Shown: positions 11,419 to 22,900 of the stretch, in pieces
Position numbering within the stretch: the stretch's first letter is position 1
Layout: each line of letters begins with the position of its first letter
Source: Gracilariopsis chorda
Lineage: Eukaryota > Rhodophyta > Florideophyceae > Gracilariales > Gracilariaceae
Length of the DNA stretch: 64,000 nucleotides
NCBI GenBank assembly: GCA_003194525.1
Contig: NBIV01000070.1
Location: 186,001 to 250,000, forward strand
Reading direction: 5' to 3'
Notes under the pieces: model-generated
What the model was told of the DNA's origin: nothing
Database searches by the model: none
What the model saw: the letters and a program-made list of their open reading frames with translations, nothing else
Translations under genes and position numbers: made by a program

Positions 11419-11610
11419 TCAACTCCTGGATAAAGCGTTCACAGCCAGTTCAATTCCAGCCCTCACCTCCTCTAGACACTCGACTGCGCTCCCGAGTTGG
11501 TCAGGAAGTGCTGTAGACTTTGCTGTAGACTTGATATGATCAACATCCTGGAGCAGCTCGGAGAGCGCTGGTTCAAATGATCCGTCGATGTTTCGTCTCT
11601 CAGTGCTCAT
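11419..11610 (-). CDS. Small acidic helical protein, unknown function
   Basis: A 63-aa reading frame from ATG (RC of 11608-11610) to TGA. The sequence has clean protein-like composition and two amphipathic helical stretches, SELLQDVDHIKSTAKS and QLGSAVECLEEVRAGIELAV. No family is recognised; the size and helix content resemble small adaptor or complex-assembly subunits, but that is only a likeness. The frame is open further upstream through an artificial EEEEEEE stretch translated from the (TTC)n microsatellite at 11.76 kb, which argues for starting at the inner Met. It is convergent with the NT-C2 gene. Confidence 0.4.
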   Translation of the reverse strand: MSTERRNIDGSFEPALSELLQDVDHIKSTAKSTALPDQLGSAVECLEEVRAGIELAVNALSRS

Positions 11611-11749
11611 TGAAGTCTGTGTTACTCCGACATCTCCACTACGCCCGAGATGCGCCTGCCAGGTCCAATAGAAATCTCGAAAACAGGGCTGCAGCACCAC
11701 AAGAGGAGCTGCGATTTGTAGCTTCTTTTCTTTCTTTCTTTTATATGGG

Positions 11750-12635
11750 CACACATTACCTTCTTCTTCTTCTTCTTCTTCTTCTTCTTTATGGGCGCAC
11801 ATTGTCTAATTGCGACGCTGTGGTAGAGCTTATCATAATTCCTTCTCAATCTCTCAACAACTAAGGTTACCGCTAGCTACTCCTCGTGAATGACAAGTTC
11901 TCTCTACCCCGTTACACCAGTCTTTAACTCCCGACTCAAAATGTTGATGGCTGTTGCTTGCTCCCACCCTGCTGCAGCCGTGTTACGCTGACTAACTAGT
12001 ATTCCAAGACGTAGTAGAATGGTACAAAACTTCTGCGGGGAGACCCGAATGTATAATCCATTTCGTTCTGGCGCGTTTCGCCTCTTCCAGACTTTGCTCT
12101 GCTAATCCTTCCTCAACTCGAGAGAACGCCAGGTAAGGGGTACACCACGACAAGGCCGATTCCATGTACCACGTTCGCGCCACCCAGAAGATCTGGTGAC
12201 ATCTTACTCTCCCTTTTCTCTTTTCCCTTGGCGATAAAGGGCGGTAAGATCGGGTTGGGGCCCGTGTGTGCTGTAGATCTCAGCGTAAGTGCAGAATAAC
12301 TCTGTAAAACCATTCAGATCGTTGTACAGGCGGTGTTGTCGCTTCCTAAAATCCCTGGTCTCCGTTGGAGACCCACCGCGATCTCGCCAAAGTTTCCGTG
12401 GGAACCTCCATGATCCGTCTGGGTAAAGTTAGGGAAAGGTTGGTAAGATCCACAGTGTTGCACGTGCCTCGTCCCTTCTGTTTCGCACAGATAAGCGGGG
12501 GTCTTTTTCCGACGCTACCGCCCAGGTCTTTGGGCTGTCGGTGCGCCGACTGCCGGGGCGATTTTACGGACATCCCGGGTCCTTGGAGACGATCAGTCCG
12601 CCGATCGCCTGGACGAGTTTAACGACCTCCCGGGT
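11750..12635. repeat. Tandem repeat, copy A (about 0.87 kb unit)
   Basis: First of two head-to-tail diverged copies. Both begin CACACATTACC and end with a conserved CGATCGCCTGGACGAGTTTA block followed by a CCCGGGTC-type end. Shared internal landmarks include TCCATTTCGTTCTG, CACCACGACAAGG, CTTGGCGAT and GTAAAACCATTCAGATC. Copy A carries a (TTC)n microsatellite near its start. No transposase or LTR termini are recognised. Confidence 0.7.
11761..11790. repeat. (TTC)n microsatellite
   Basis: About ten TTC units, preceded by a TTTC/TTTCT-rich tract at 11724-11742. Confidence 0.95.
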
Positions 12636-13500
12636 CACACATTACCTGATTACGGCATTGTGGTAGAACCTAACTCTACAGGGGAGCTTTTCTTCGTCTA
12701 GCATGCTAAACTCTATGTACGTAAAGCTCCTCGGAAAGAAAGATTTTCTTTGTCCCGTAGTACCAATCTCTATTCATGTCCCCCGGAATGTAGCCGATGA
12801 CTGCTGCTTGCTCTCACCTTGCAGCAGCCGTGTTGCGCTCACTAGCTACTATCTCGAAACATGGAAAGATCAGCACCAAGCTTCTACGGGAAAACCCGAG
12901 ATCGGATCCATTTCGTTCTGACGCGGCTCGCCTTTTCCATTCTTTTCTCTGCTTTTCCTTCCCTTTCCACTAGAGGACGTCAGCTAAGGGGCACACCACG
13001 ACAAGGCAGCTTCCAATGTTCCTCGTTTTCATCGTCTAGAAGCACTAACGACGTTCTACCCACCCTTTCCTCTTTACCCTTGGCGATTTCGGGTAGTTGA
13101 ACCGACCTAACACACGTGCTTTTCTTCAATCCTGGCGCAAGTTCTGTAAAAACCCTGTAAAACCATTCAGATCCTTGTACGGGCGGGCCTGTTTTCTTCC
13201 ATTATCCACGCGATGCTGAGATGCTGCGTGAGGTAAGACTGCCGCCTCAGTTTCAGTAGGAAACTCCTGACCCTTCCGGGAAAATCCAGGGATAGGCTGG
13301 CAAGATCTTCCGGGAAGCGCGTGCGTCGTGCCTACTGTTTCGCACAGCTTAGCGGGGGCCTTTTCTGGACAGTGCCGCCTAGGTCGCTTAGGGCCGTCGG
13401 TCTGCCGACCGCCTGGTCGCTTTTAGAGACATCCCTGGTCGACGAAGGCGACCAGTCCGCCGATCGCCTGGTCGAGTTTAACGAGATCCCGGGTCGATTT
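12636..13500. repeat. Tandem repeat, copy B (about 0.87 kb unit)
   Basis: Second head-to-tail copy, starting at CACACATTACC (12636) and ending with GATCGCCTGGTCGAGTTTAA then GAGATCCCGGGTCG (to about 13497). It differs from copy A by many substitutions and indels, so the duplication is old. A short related block recurs at 46.78 kb. Confidence 0.7.
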
Positions 13501-15214
13501 GTAGCTCTTCGCGGCTGTCTTAAGATTACGCCGTTGGGCGACGTAGGGCCTCTTTCCCAACGGCGAAGTGGCGACCCCACCCATTTGTCGACTACCGCTT
13601 CCATTTGCTTTTCATGACAGAATGCATCTTTACAGAAACACTCTTGCCGGATCTGCACATTTCCTTAATTGCTCGCGGAAGAGTGCATGAACGTTTGCGC
13701 TTCTGGCTGACCACTACTAACATTTTCTCTTCCCTTTTCATCCATAACTCCTTTGCTTCCTTAAACATGAGGACCTGAAGCATAACTCCGAGTTGGCGCG
13801 GTGCAGCTTCCAGTCTTCCAAGCGCCAGATAAAGAAACGCGACATGGTTCAGCGCCACATCATACGGCACGTCAAGCTCCTTTGCAAAAGCCCTAATATC
13901 TAATACCGCTCATGCAGAAACAAGAAATGTTCTTGAGGTGGCTTCTATGATAAACAAAAGCTGAACAGCTTTGGGTTGTGCGTTTCCCATGGTCCCTTCC
14001 GTAAAGTCCAAGTTCCTCAGCGGCAAGATGGAAGCCTACGTCGCGAGGAAGCAGGAAAAATTTGGGAGCAAGCTTCAACGAGGATGAAGCGCAAGCATTT
14101 TCTACAGCGCGTTCAAGCCTCTCAATTGGTCATAGCTCTTCGTCTTTCCTTGGACTAATTTCATCTCCATCTGATGCGGCCATCTAAAATTCTTAAGAAG
14201 TGTTCGAGATGTTTTAGGCTCCGAGATCATCAGACGATTTACGAAACATGGAACAGAACGAACGAACGAAGAAGGCCTTGGACTTTTAGACGGAGACAGT
14301 TCAGCAGGAAGTGAAAAGAAGTGGTAGCACTCTAATAACTCTTTACCAGGGTATGTTTGTATCTTTGTACTGCAAGCTTCGAGGTACTGCCTAGCAGCGA
14401 AATGGGCCGTGTGTGGCGAGGTACGACGACTCGTAGACGGCGAGGTTAAGGTTACGTAACACTCCAAATGTAAACAAACATGCATGGATCACAACTCGAG
14501 AAGGCTTCAATACCAATTGGGGTTTGAAGCGGAGCTCAAGAGGACAAGCAACTCGAGTCCTCTGCATGGACTGTGTACATTCTGCCCAATTGCCAACCGC
14601 CAAGAAGACACTGTCACAGTCAAGATTGGGCGGGGTTTATTCGGCGGACTCACAGAACCATGGATCTGTCAAACACTATCAATAAACTGAGATTCGGAGT
14701 ACATCCCGGAAAGGCATACGCCACGCCATCGCTGCGCGTCACAGGGCTGCTCGGAACGGAGATACTCATAGCCCTTTTTTCAAAAAGGAGACAACATAGA
14801 GCATGTAGTATCCAGCATGGACTGGATCCGAGGAGCCAAAGGGAGCGTGCTGCACGCAGAGGCGGAAGCCCACACTATTGCTCGAATTCTGCATCTGGCC
14901 CTGTGTTCCTTCGACACCATGAGCGAAGCCTTAGAGCAGTCTGCATAGATGGAAGTCGCACTGAGAAGGCTTTACGCGTTAATTCGCGTGGAGAATGTGG
15001 TGAAGACCAGGCAGGCCTCTCGAGCAGAAGCGTGGAGATTCTATTCGCCTATTCTCTCGCAGCCGGGGGACGCATTTCTGTAACCAATGTTCGAAGTCAG
15101 GATTGCTTCCTAGTTTTACTGCAAAGGCCATTGAAGTTTTTGAGGTGGCTGAGAACCAAAAAAACTGCAGAGATCACACATGGCGGACGAACAATGAAGG
15201 ATACAAGGCTATAA
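13500..15214. pseudogene. Unidentified decayed coding debris
   Basis: Several frames hold protein-like pieces without an intact gene. On the minus strand near 13.8 kb, NHVAFLYLALGRLEAAPRQL resembles a TPR-like helix pair. On the plus strand near 14.8-15.1 kb, MDWIRGAKGSVLHAEAEAHT, then (after an in-frame stop) VALRRLYALIRVENVV and FYSPILSQPGDAFL read like one helical protein. No family is recognised. I list it so that it is not taken for empty DNA. Confidence 0.35.
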
Positions 15215-15358
15215 TGCATTTAATGCATATGTTTAGCTAGGTTTAGTGTGAACAGAGTGACATGGCTTTGGCGCTGGCGGTATATGTATCTGGATTTGAT
15301 GTTTCAAAGAACGGTCAACTGCGTTGATGTAAGTCAAGTACAAAACTGAGATGTGTTC

Positions 15359-16731
15359 TTAGTTGTTGAACAGCTGATTCCATACAGAAACGTCGGACTG
15401 CTTTGAAACGAACGTAGTCGGAGCATCCTCTTCGAGCCCGGCGGCAAGCAAGATACTAGAGCAGCTATTCCAAACGTAGAACTTTTCATCTTTGTTTGTA
15501 CGCTCGCCAATATAGATGAAACACTTGCCGTCACAAGCAATCGCCCATATGTCATCATTGTCAATGTCACTCTCGGAAAGAGTATCATCCTCTTTCTCCA
15601 GACTCAGTATCAGGGAGCCACTCTCATCAGAAATCCTGAACAGTTTCTTGGGAGCTGTGAAGTCTACATCATCAGTGCCGTCATCATCACCCAATGACTC
15701 TGCATCTGGAAGTTCAGAGAGCTTCTCATCTAGAAGCGCCCAGAACTCGTCGCATTCGAAGATTTCTTCTCCATCCAAAATAATGAGCTCAGGTTGCCCA
15801 TCTCGCTGGACTCTGATGTCCTGCTGGACTATTTCCATAGCGCGACGACGCTCATTATGATTTGCATTGGGAGCATTAAACTGGTACACAGTAAGTCCGT
15901 TGTCCAGAATGAACACATCACCGTTGTTGAGAGAAGAGGCCTCCAGTGGCACTTGAAGCACACGAATAGTTTGGCCGATTCCTGTCATGCGGAGAAGCCT
16001 CGGTTTATACACTTCTGGTTCAACGCTCTTAAAGCTTTCATGGTTGAGTGGATTGTTAGGAAGCGAGTTGCGAAGGAATAAAACGCATTAGAGATTGATG
16101 ACGTACCCACTATCCATGCCGCCATCAAGATAGGTTACGGAGCGGAAGTATGAATGAAAACGCTTGGTTTCGCTGTATTGAAGCTCGCGGTGTTGCACAG
16201 GCTAAGTTCAGCATGAAGCGTTAGTAAACAATTCGATCAAAACAAAAGGAGTTGTCGTCCACGTACCTTCTGGTTGAGCAAATCATCAATATTCACTGTG
16301 AAGTAAGCGGCAGAGCCACTCTCATCTTTGGTAGAATCTTTGCCGATCCAATAGTGCAAGTGCCACTCATACTCACCGCTTTCAAGCTCAGTGGTTTTGA
16401 GAATGATGTAGGCATCCCCGCTGTATAACGAAAGGTTGTCGGCCAATGCATCTTGCTTTTGAGGAGTAAACTTCTCAATACGCCAGATTTCGATCCCCGG
16501 GCTCTGCCCTGCGCCTTCAAATTGAGTTTCAGACTCGGCAGCTTGCTCCCGGAGGTTCTTATCCTCATCAGAACCAATCCCACCAATATTGGTTAGCTTC
16601 CATTTGTTGTCGCCATCTACCGCAGCAGACATGGAAGAAAGAACCTTAGACGGGTTGACTGAGCGGGTGGACGATTCGCCCTCATCGTTTCCAGCTAGCT
16701 TTGAATACAAGTTAAGTGCCTTCCTGAACAT
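15359..16731 (-). CDS. Severin-type gelsolin, three gelsolin repeats
   Basis: Three exons on the minus strand: 16731-16267, 16201-16107 and 16034-15359, 1236 nt in all, giving 411 aa. Intron 1 (16266-16202) has donor GTACGT and acceptor TTAG. Intron 2 (16106-16035) has donor GTACGT, a CTAAC branch-like motif and acceptor AAAG. Splicing rebuilds the family core: LLNQK joined to PVQHRELQ, and GGMDSG joined to FKSVEPEVYKPRLL. Gelsolin repeat 1 is at about 75-190 (IEIWRIEKF, EWHLHYWIG), repeat 2 at about 195-300 (NNGDVFILDNGLTVYQ), repeat 3 at about 320-405 (KLFRISDESG, CFIYIGERTNKDEKF). These proteins sever and cap actin filaments in the cytosol under Ca2+ control. Length, with a 70-residue serine-rich N-terminal extension, fits the severin/fragmin type rather than six-repeat gelsolin. 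It looks intact. Confidence 0.92.
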
Positions 16732-17955
16732 GGCTGTGTGGGGTGATGTAGCTTATGGCGGGTACAAGTTCCCAGATGTGCAGATCGATTGTAGATAAAG
16801 CAGTCGGGGACTGAGGATGGGTGAGAAGTGTGTTGAACAGGTGTGGTGTCAGAGCGAAAGGACAAGTCTGCGGATGACGTGATGAACTGGCGATGGAACA
16901 AGTGATGGATTGAGGAAGCTCTTTGTCAGTCACGGCGAATATAAATCAGTCTGCTAACTTCGGGCCATTCATTGGCCAAAACAGGTTGTCTCCCGCTTCA
17001 GCTTACAAAAACCCAACAACAGCTGCACAAGCGCCTTCTATTTTCATCAACACCACGTGGACAGGCCTTACATCTACTGTAAGCCCACCACCACAACAAT
17101 CAAAAAAAGGAAAACACTAGATGCCGAAATCAGATAAAACTGCGATAAACAGAGACTGATACATAGCATTTTGTTGGATGCATTTCCAAGACGCTCAGGC
17201 CTTTTGATGCTCCTTCGCAAAGCTTTGCTTGTTGCTGAAGAGAAAGTAGAACAAATCTCTCGAAAACGAGGTAACGAAGAAACAATTTTGCGTTTTCGTG
17301 ATTTCAGGAGACGTACAATGTCATTGTTCGAACTTTTTTGTTTTTCTCTGACTTTGTTTCTGTATTGCGTCATTTGCCTCAAGAGAAAGGCGAGTTTTTG
17401 CTGATTAAGGCGTGGCAAAATCGAATTCTAAACTGTACAAACACTTCAATTATCATCGATTCTATTGCTTTCAGTCCAAAGCTCTGCAAACAGCTGCGCG
17501 TTCTTAATGACGTACTACTCATATGAAACTGTGAGATCTGGAACTTCAGTTTTGTGCAAAAAGATTTCAGCCTCTTGCACGTGCAGATCTACAACAACAA
17601 AAATTCTATAAACATAATTTCCTTTTACGTACACTACTGTTGTACATCTGAAGATCCTTGCTCAACCGGGGTATTGTAGGTATCTCTGGTTGTCCAAAAA
17701 GAAATCTGCGGCTACCTATGCTGACCAAGAATCTGGCTGTTCTGTTCAAGCAACCTGCTTTCATTAGTAAGTTTTAGCGTGCAGAGCGCTGGTTTGTAGC
17801 GAATCATTGCAGTGGATAGAAAAAGAAAACAAAACAGTACAGAATTGTTTGTTGGATCCACAAAAATGAAACAAGGTCAGAATAGGCGTTGACTTGCTCG
17901 TAAAAATGTTAATAGATAACATTGCCAGAAAATATGTAAAAGTACGTGGAGTATT
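16732..17955. other. Intergenic; upstream region of the severin gene
   Basis: No protein-like frame seen. The first 200 bp upstream of the severin ATG presumably hold its promoter, but no specific element can be named. The rest is AT-rich unique-looking DNA. Confidence 0.45.
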
Positions 17956-18860
17956 TCACGTAGATTCTCGTTGTATGAAGTGTTCTTTCAAGCTTGACCC
18001 TTTATGCATTGACCCCCTGCTACCACGAGCTAGAACCCTAGAAAAAGCAACCCCAGCTCCGACGAATTCACGCCCACATTGATTCAGAAGACTGCTCATA
18101 CGCAGCCCGGACACGCTTATATCAAAGAGCTTCGTTCTAGTATTTGATAAGAACCTACTCGTCTCTTTACCTCCAAAGTATAGAGCTAGCGTAACGGCCA
18201 GTGAGCATCCTGATGGGGTCATTCCTGACATATACATACCGACACACATTGCACATTGTACAAAACCAATGTCTTCTTGAACTGAAGACTTATATGTACT
18301 CCGTAATTTACTCAGCAAGCCTTTGACAAATGTACTGTTCATCAAAACGTGTGCGCATACAAAGAAAGCTAAACCTTTAAAAAGCTCGCTTGAGTTCAGT
18401 TTTCGACGTTCTGCACTCTTGTTCAAGCATGTGTATCTGTCCCATTTTGAGCTTAAACAATGCCTAGCAATTTTTGGAGCCCGCATCACCGTTACGTTGT
18501 GTCTTTTTAAAAGACCTCTTCGATAAAGTTTTGTAAGACCGACTTGAGGAGGCAGGTCTGTAATACGAAGGGCCTCTTCGATCGCAGTGAGAAAGATTTC
18601 CAAACCCTTTCCTCCATTAATAAAAATCCTACTCTCTGCCAGTTTGTCCTCTTCCCGAAGAACATACAAAAACTGGTTCTTCCCCTCCAAGATTTCTGGC
18701 GTTGGCTTGTCGTCCACCAGGTCTCAGTCTATCAAATACAGCTTTTGATTTGGAGTAACACTTAGATTGGCTATGGACTGCATTCGATATCTGTACACAT
18801 CGATTACTTTGAGAAAGGGCTACACTGCACGACGTAGATAGTGTAGGCGAGTCAGCGCGC
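17956..18860 (-). CDS. Unknown protein with a hydrophobic segment, possibly frameshifted
   Basis: The main frame (18717 to 17956, about 253 codons) has protein-like composition: an acidic start (KPTPEILEGKNQFLYVLREE), then RIFINGGKGLEIFLTAIEEA, a possible membrane-associated stretch (LFKGLAFFVCAHVLM) and a Gly/Ala-rich one (MCVGMYMSGMTPSGCSLAVT). It opens at a GTG just after an in-frame TGA, with no ATG nearby. An overlapping frame upstream (ATG near 18.86 kb, MRADSPTLSTSCSVAL...AVFDRLRP) runs up to the same point one base out of phase. So this may be one gene with a single frameshift, or a gene with an unseen intron. No family is recognised. Confidence 0.4.
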
Positions 18861-19102
18861 ATCTGCAGGAATAAAAAGAAAGAGTCAGCGAGTACGTGCG
18901 GCGGTGGGCCGCACATGTGCCCATGCCACTTGAGATCGTACTATAGCCTATTATATGCACCTGTTTTGGATTTCAACTAGTAGATACGCAGAATCAGGAC
19001 ATTTACTCTATCTCTGCTCTCTCCGGCCACCAGGTCAGCACAACGTAAAAGCGATGTAAAGAGAGACAAGGTTACCGCGCGGCGTTATAACGATGGGTAG
19101 AA

Positions 19103-19402
19103 ATGGCAGATACGACCAGAACTACATTTTCAGTCACATTCTCAAAGATCTGCTTAAACGCTGCTGACTCTTTTCACTCCGTGATCGGTTTTTTTTTGAC
19201 CGCCGTCGTTGCTTGTTGTATTTTTTTAGCAATGGAACAGAAAGAAGCATCTACGAACGTCGATATACTCCCAGAACATGAACTATATGACAAATTTACG
19301 CTGCTCTGTAAAACTCTTGAAAAGCGTATGCTAAGACGCATCAAAAATGGCATTGCGACTTCTAAAGTAGATTTTTACGTTTGTGACGGACCATGTATCT
19401 AG
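19103..19402 (+). CDS. Short ORF with one predicted membrane segment, hypothetical
   Basis: 99 codons from ATG 19103. One hydrophobic helix (FFLTAVVACCIFLA) sits between a polar N-terminus and a charged region (KTLEKRMLRRIKNG). No homology is recognised and no supporting context exists; it could be an exon of a larger gene or chance. Confidence 0.25.
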   Translation: MADTTRTTFSVTFSKICLNAADSFHSVIGFFLTAVVACCIFLAMEQKEASTNVDILPEHELYDKFTLLCKTLEKRMLRRIKNGIATSKVDFYVCDGPCI

Positions 19403-19950
19403 AATCTTGATTGCAGAATTTTAAGAAACACCAATGGTTTCTTTAGTACATAAATCAAGACTTGGTTCGGATATGTGTAGTAATGTGATATGAACGGCTT
19501 TTTTGAACGTGATACCTTCTATGGGTGTGGCTTTCGCCTCTTTTTCTACTGGAGTGATCATGACAAGACTATCGAAGTAATACAAGGTAAAAAAGGAAAA
19601 CCTACCGGAAGAGGATTTGAACGTGTTCAAAGAGTCGTTTAAATTTAAGGGCAATGATGATGCAGGCATAACCACCATTGTAGTCCCGTTGAATATTTCC
19701 AACATTTATTGGGTTGTTTTGGTATGAAAAATAGTAGTCAGTGTGACGCGATGAACACAGCGATGGACGGTTTAGTTTGGAGAAAGTCATGGAAGGTCTG
19801 TTGATCGAAGGATTCTCAATTTGTTCTTTCTTGGTTCTATGTTGCCTCACAGGGGATCAAGCTCTACTTACAGTGCTATCAGAGTGGAACTACATGCTAC
19901 AAGTGAAAGGTTTTAAGTGAAAAAGGGACTCGCACAGCTGTGGTAGCTAT
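19403..19950. other. Intergenic, no gene seen
   Basis: AT-rich DNA between the short ORF and the Mutator-like region. No convincing gene or element end could be placed. Confidence 0.4.
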
Positions 19951-22900
19951 GTGGTTTCCCTTTTCACCATGTTCATTGCGGACCACGGCTGTATCCTGAA
20001 GCGAACCTATGCCTCTGGATACAGCCAGGCGTTGACTGAGAGGATTGGATGGATCTCCATTAGAATCTGGATTCTACAAATACTGATGGCGAAGGAGTTC
20101 TTTCAAACCGACATCGTTATTGAAACAATGGTTGTACGCTTCCGGTCGAAGCATCGTAGAGAACTCCTTCGCATGAGAAAGGAAGGAAAAAAAGGACAGC
20201 AGCGGAGGATACGAAAGGTAGAGCGGAACATTGGGAAGCAGACTGGAAAGGAAGAAGGAGAGGATGTGAGTATAGTTTTACGAGAACGGGAAGAAGGAGA
20301 ACGAAAGATCGTGGATGGTTTGAACAATCCCTGTATAGGGACGACTCTTAAGCCGATGCCCTTGGGTAGGCGCCACCCTGAAGCGCGTGTAATATGGAAA
20401 AGCCAGCGAACAAAACGTGTTTATGAGCTGAACCAAAGCTTTGTTCAGAACAGTGCGATGCGTGTGCCCCTCAAGATTCGCATGAAGCGACGAATGCAGT
20501 TTTCGGATTCTGCTCCGGTTGTAGCGGAAATTTTGAAAAAATTGATTGAGAGATGTGTATCACAGTGCTCCGAGGTGGTGTACAAAACGCTAGATGAGAA
20601 AACTGGAAGAGATTCTGAAGTAGCTGGAGTATCAGGTGAAGAAGAGGAGCAGAAAAGGATTCACAATGGAGAAGGTTGTGAAGTACAGATATAAATTGAC
20701 TGACATTCACCAGCAAAGACTATGAATCGAACACAGACAAAGGTACATATAGAAGCTGAAGAAAGTGCGAAGGAGACCGCTGTGCCTTCCGAGCTAAAGG
20801 CACAAGCTGAATAACAGATTGAAGAGAAGAAGGAGTCTTCTGAGAATGATGGTCAATCTCACCAGCTGAATGAAGTGCTGGAAGCCTCTTCTTATACTCA
20901 GCTACAGGAGAAGCCGTACATGGAGCTACAGTCGATGAATATTTCTAAAGGGCGAACTATGAAGACCAGGTCATGTCCTGAGGTTCAGGCAGACTTCGTA
21001 GAGAGATTTGGAAAGAATAGAACGCGTTCAGGGGTTCAGGTGAAATTTAAGGACGGTGGTGAATGTAAGACATAACTTGCGATGTCAGACGAGAGGCTTG
21101 TCTCAGCTTTGAAAGGTTTAAAAGAGGTCTTTGACCTCTCTGCACTGGTTGCCTATATCGCTAAGGCATTTGGATACCTCTATGGTGTACAATACTTCTC
21201 AGTTTTGCAGACGAGGACGTCGAGGTCGTCTGCGCTACTCAACGGAAAATTGCGGTGTCTGCGGCACAAGTCGTAGTTTGGCTCCAATATACGGGCAAAT
21301 TTCTATCCGAAGGCGAGATGTTGGGTAATTGAACTGGACTTGATAAACAGGCATACTCCTCAACAGTTCCCATGCCCCGATGATGTTGTGAGACAGAGGT
21401 TTGAGGGCATTCGCTCCTCTTTAGCCTCCCGTCTACAAGAATAGGAAGAGTACATACGGAAAATTGGAGAATATGTACGCCTATCATGCATATTCCGAAC
21501 CATACCGACCTTCCAGGGAGCCGAGTTCTACAACATCTCATCATGCTATCTCCTAGAGCGTTCACATGGACCTTTATCTCAAAGCGATGCAGACACAGGT
21601 AAGGAAGAAGATATGCCATGTGGCGACTCCAGTGGTGCTGAGGACTTTTATCCTTTCCTTTGCGTGTTACATAGCACGAAATGCCCTGAGAGGGGAGGCG
21701 TCTTTGATTGCAGTGATTCACAAAGAGAAGTGCATGAATTCAAACGCGAGCTTTCGAAGCAACAACCTTCGATTCCACAGGACGAACGTAGACTGGGTTC
21801 AATTCTACCCAATACGCCACGGCAAGCACCAATTTCAAGGGATGCTATCGGGAAAGGTGGCATAAACGATTTAAAGTGCTCGGATGGACTGCTGGCTAAC
21901 GCGTTTAACGTCGACAGTGGCGTAAGAGACGATTTTGGCATTAATTCTTTTGAAGCTGCCCCCCAGCTGCTTCTCCAAACTGCTCAACACAATCAGTGGT
22001 TGCCAAACGTGAGCGTGCACCCCACAACACTGTGAACGGTGAGCAATGCTCAAAAATGAGTGAAGAGATTGAAAAACTTAACGCGAACGTAGCATAAGTG
22101 CGACAGGTTTCAGGTGAGCAATCCGTTGAAGAATAAGATGCTTTGCCCATTCATCTATTATTAGATAACGAAGAGGAGGTTCCATCTTGCTTCTTCGAAG
22201 ATTCTGGTTCAGGCATTCTGAATGAAGAAGAATCAGAAACAAGACAGAAGAATGGCCTTTGAGAGAAGGACGAAAAGTACTGGACAGAAGACGCAGATGA
22301 AGAACTGGGAACGCAATCCGTCCAGAACACGATACCCGATGAGAGAATTGAGCCATATTTTCAAGCAGCTGTCTTAGCCTATCTGGAAACCCTTCCTCTC
22401 GATGCTCCTGGTGTTACGGTTGTGAAGGATGTTCAATTTATCGCGCACTGATTGGGTACAGCTTATTGTTAAGGAATTCTATATACGTTGGAGGGCAGAA
22501 AAGACCTCTGGAACAGACAAAGTCTCCGAAGAGTCGTGGTGCGGAACTTTGGTATAGGAGGGTGCTAAAGAAGGGATTCTTGAAGTGCAATCAACACAAT
22601 AACAAGATGAAGCGATGCCTCTTCTCGATAATCATTAAGACGGAGGATTCTGGGCATGAGGAGGATGGTGGACTGATCTACGTGGCTAATATAAATGGTT
22701 GTACACATAGACATTGACCCTCCCGGAGTTTTGTAACTAAACATCTCAAGCTGCAAATGCGTTCTAAAGTGATACATATGACGAGCGATTTGCATATGGG
22801 CTTTAGAGATACGATTCGATACCTGGAAGACAAGTACAATCAAAAGATAAATCCGGTATTGGCAAGAAACAAGTTGAGGTAAGCTTCCTCCGCAAGCAAT

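Noticed and set aside
15516-16081. Plus-strand frames over the severin gene
   Set aside because: Antisense shadows; the spliced minus-strand product explains the DNA completely.
16237-16266. Extension of severin exon 1 past the LLNQK codons
   Set aside because: It reads into a GTACGT donor; the short tail has no gelsolin homology, and splicing restores it.
19590-19640. GTTCAAATCC-like tRNA B box on the minus strand
   Set aside because: No paired T-stem and no A box at the right distance.
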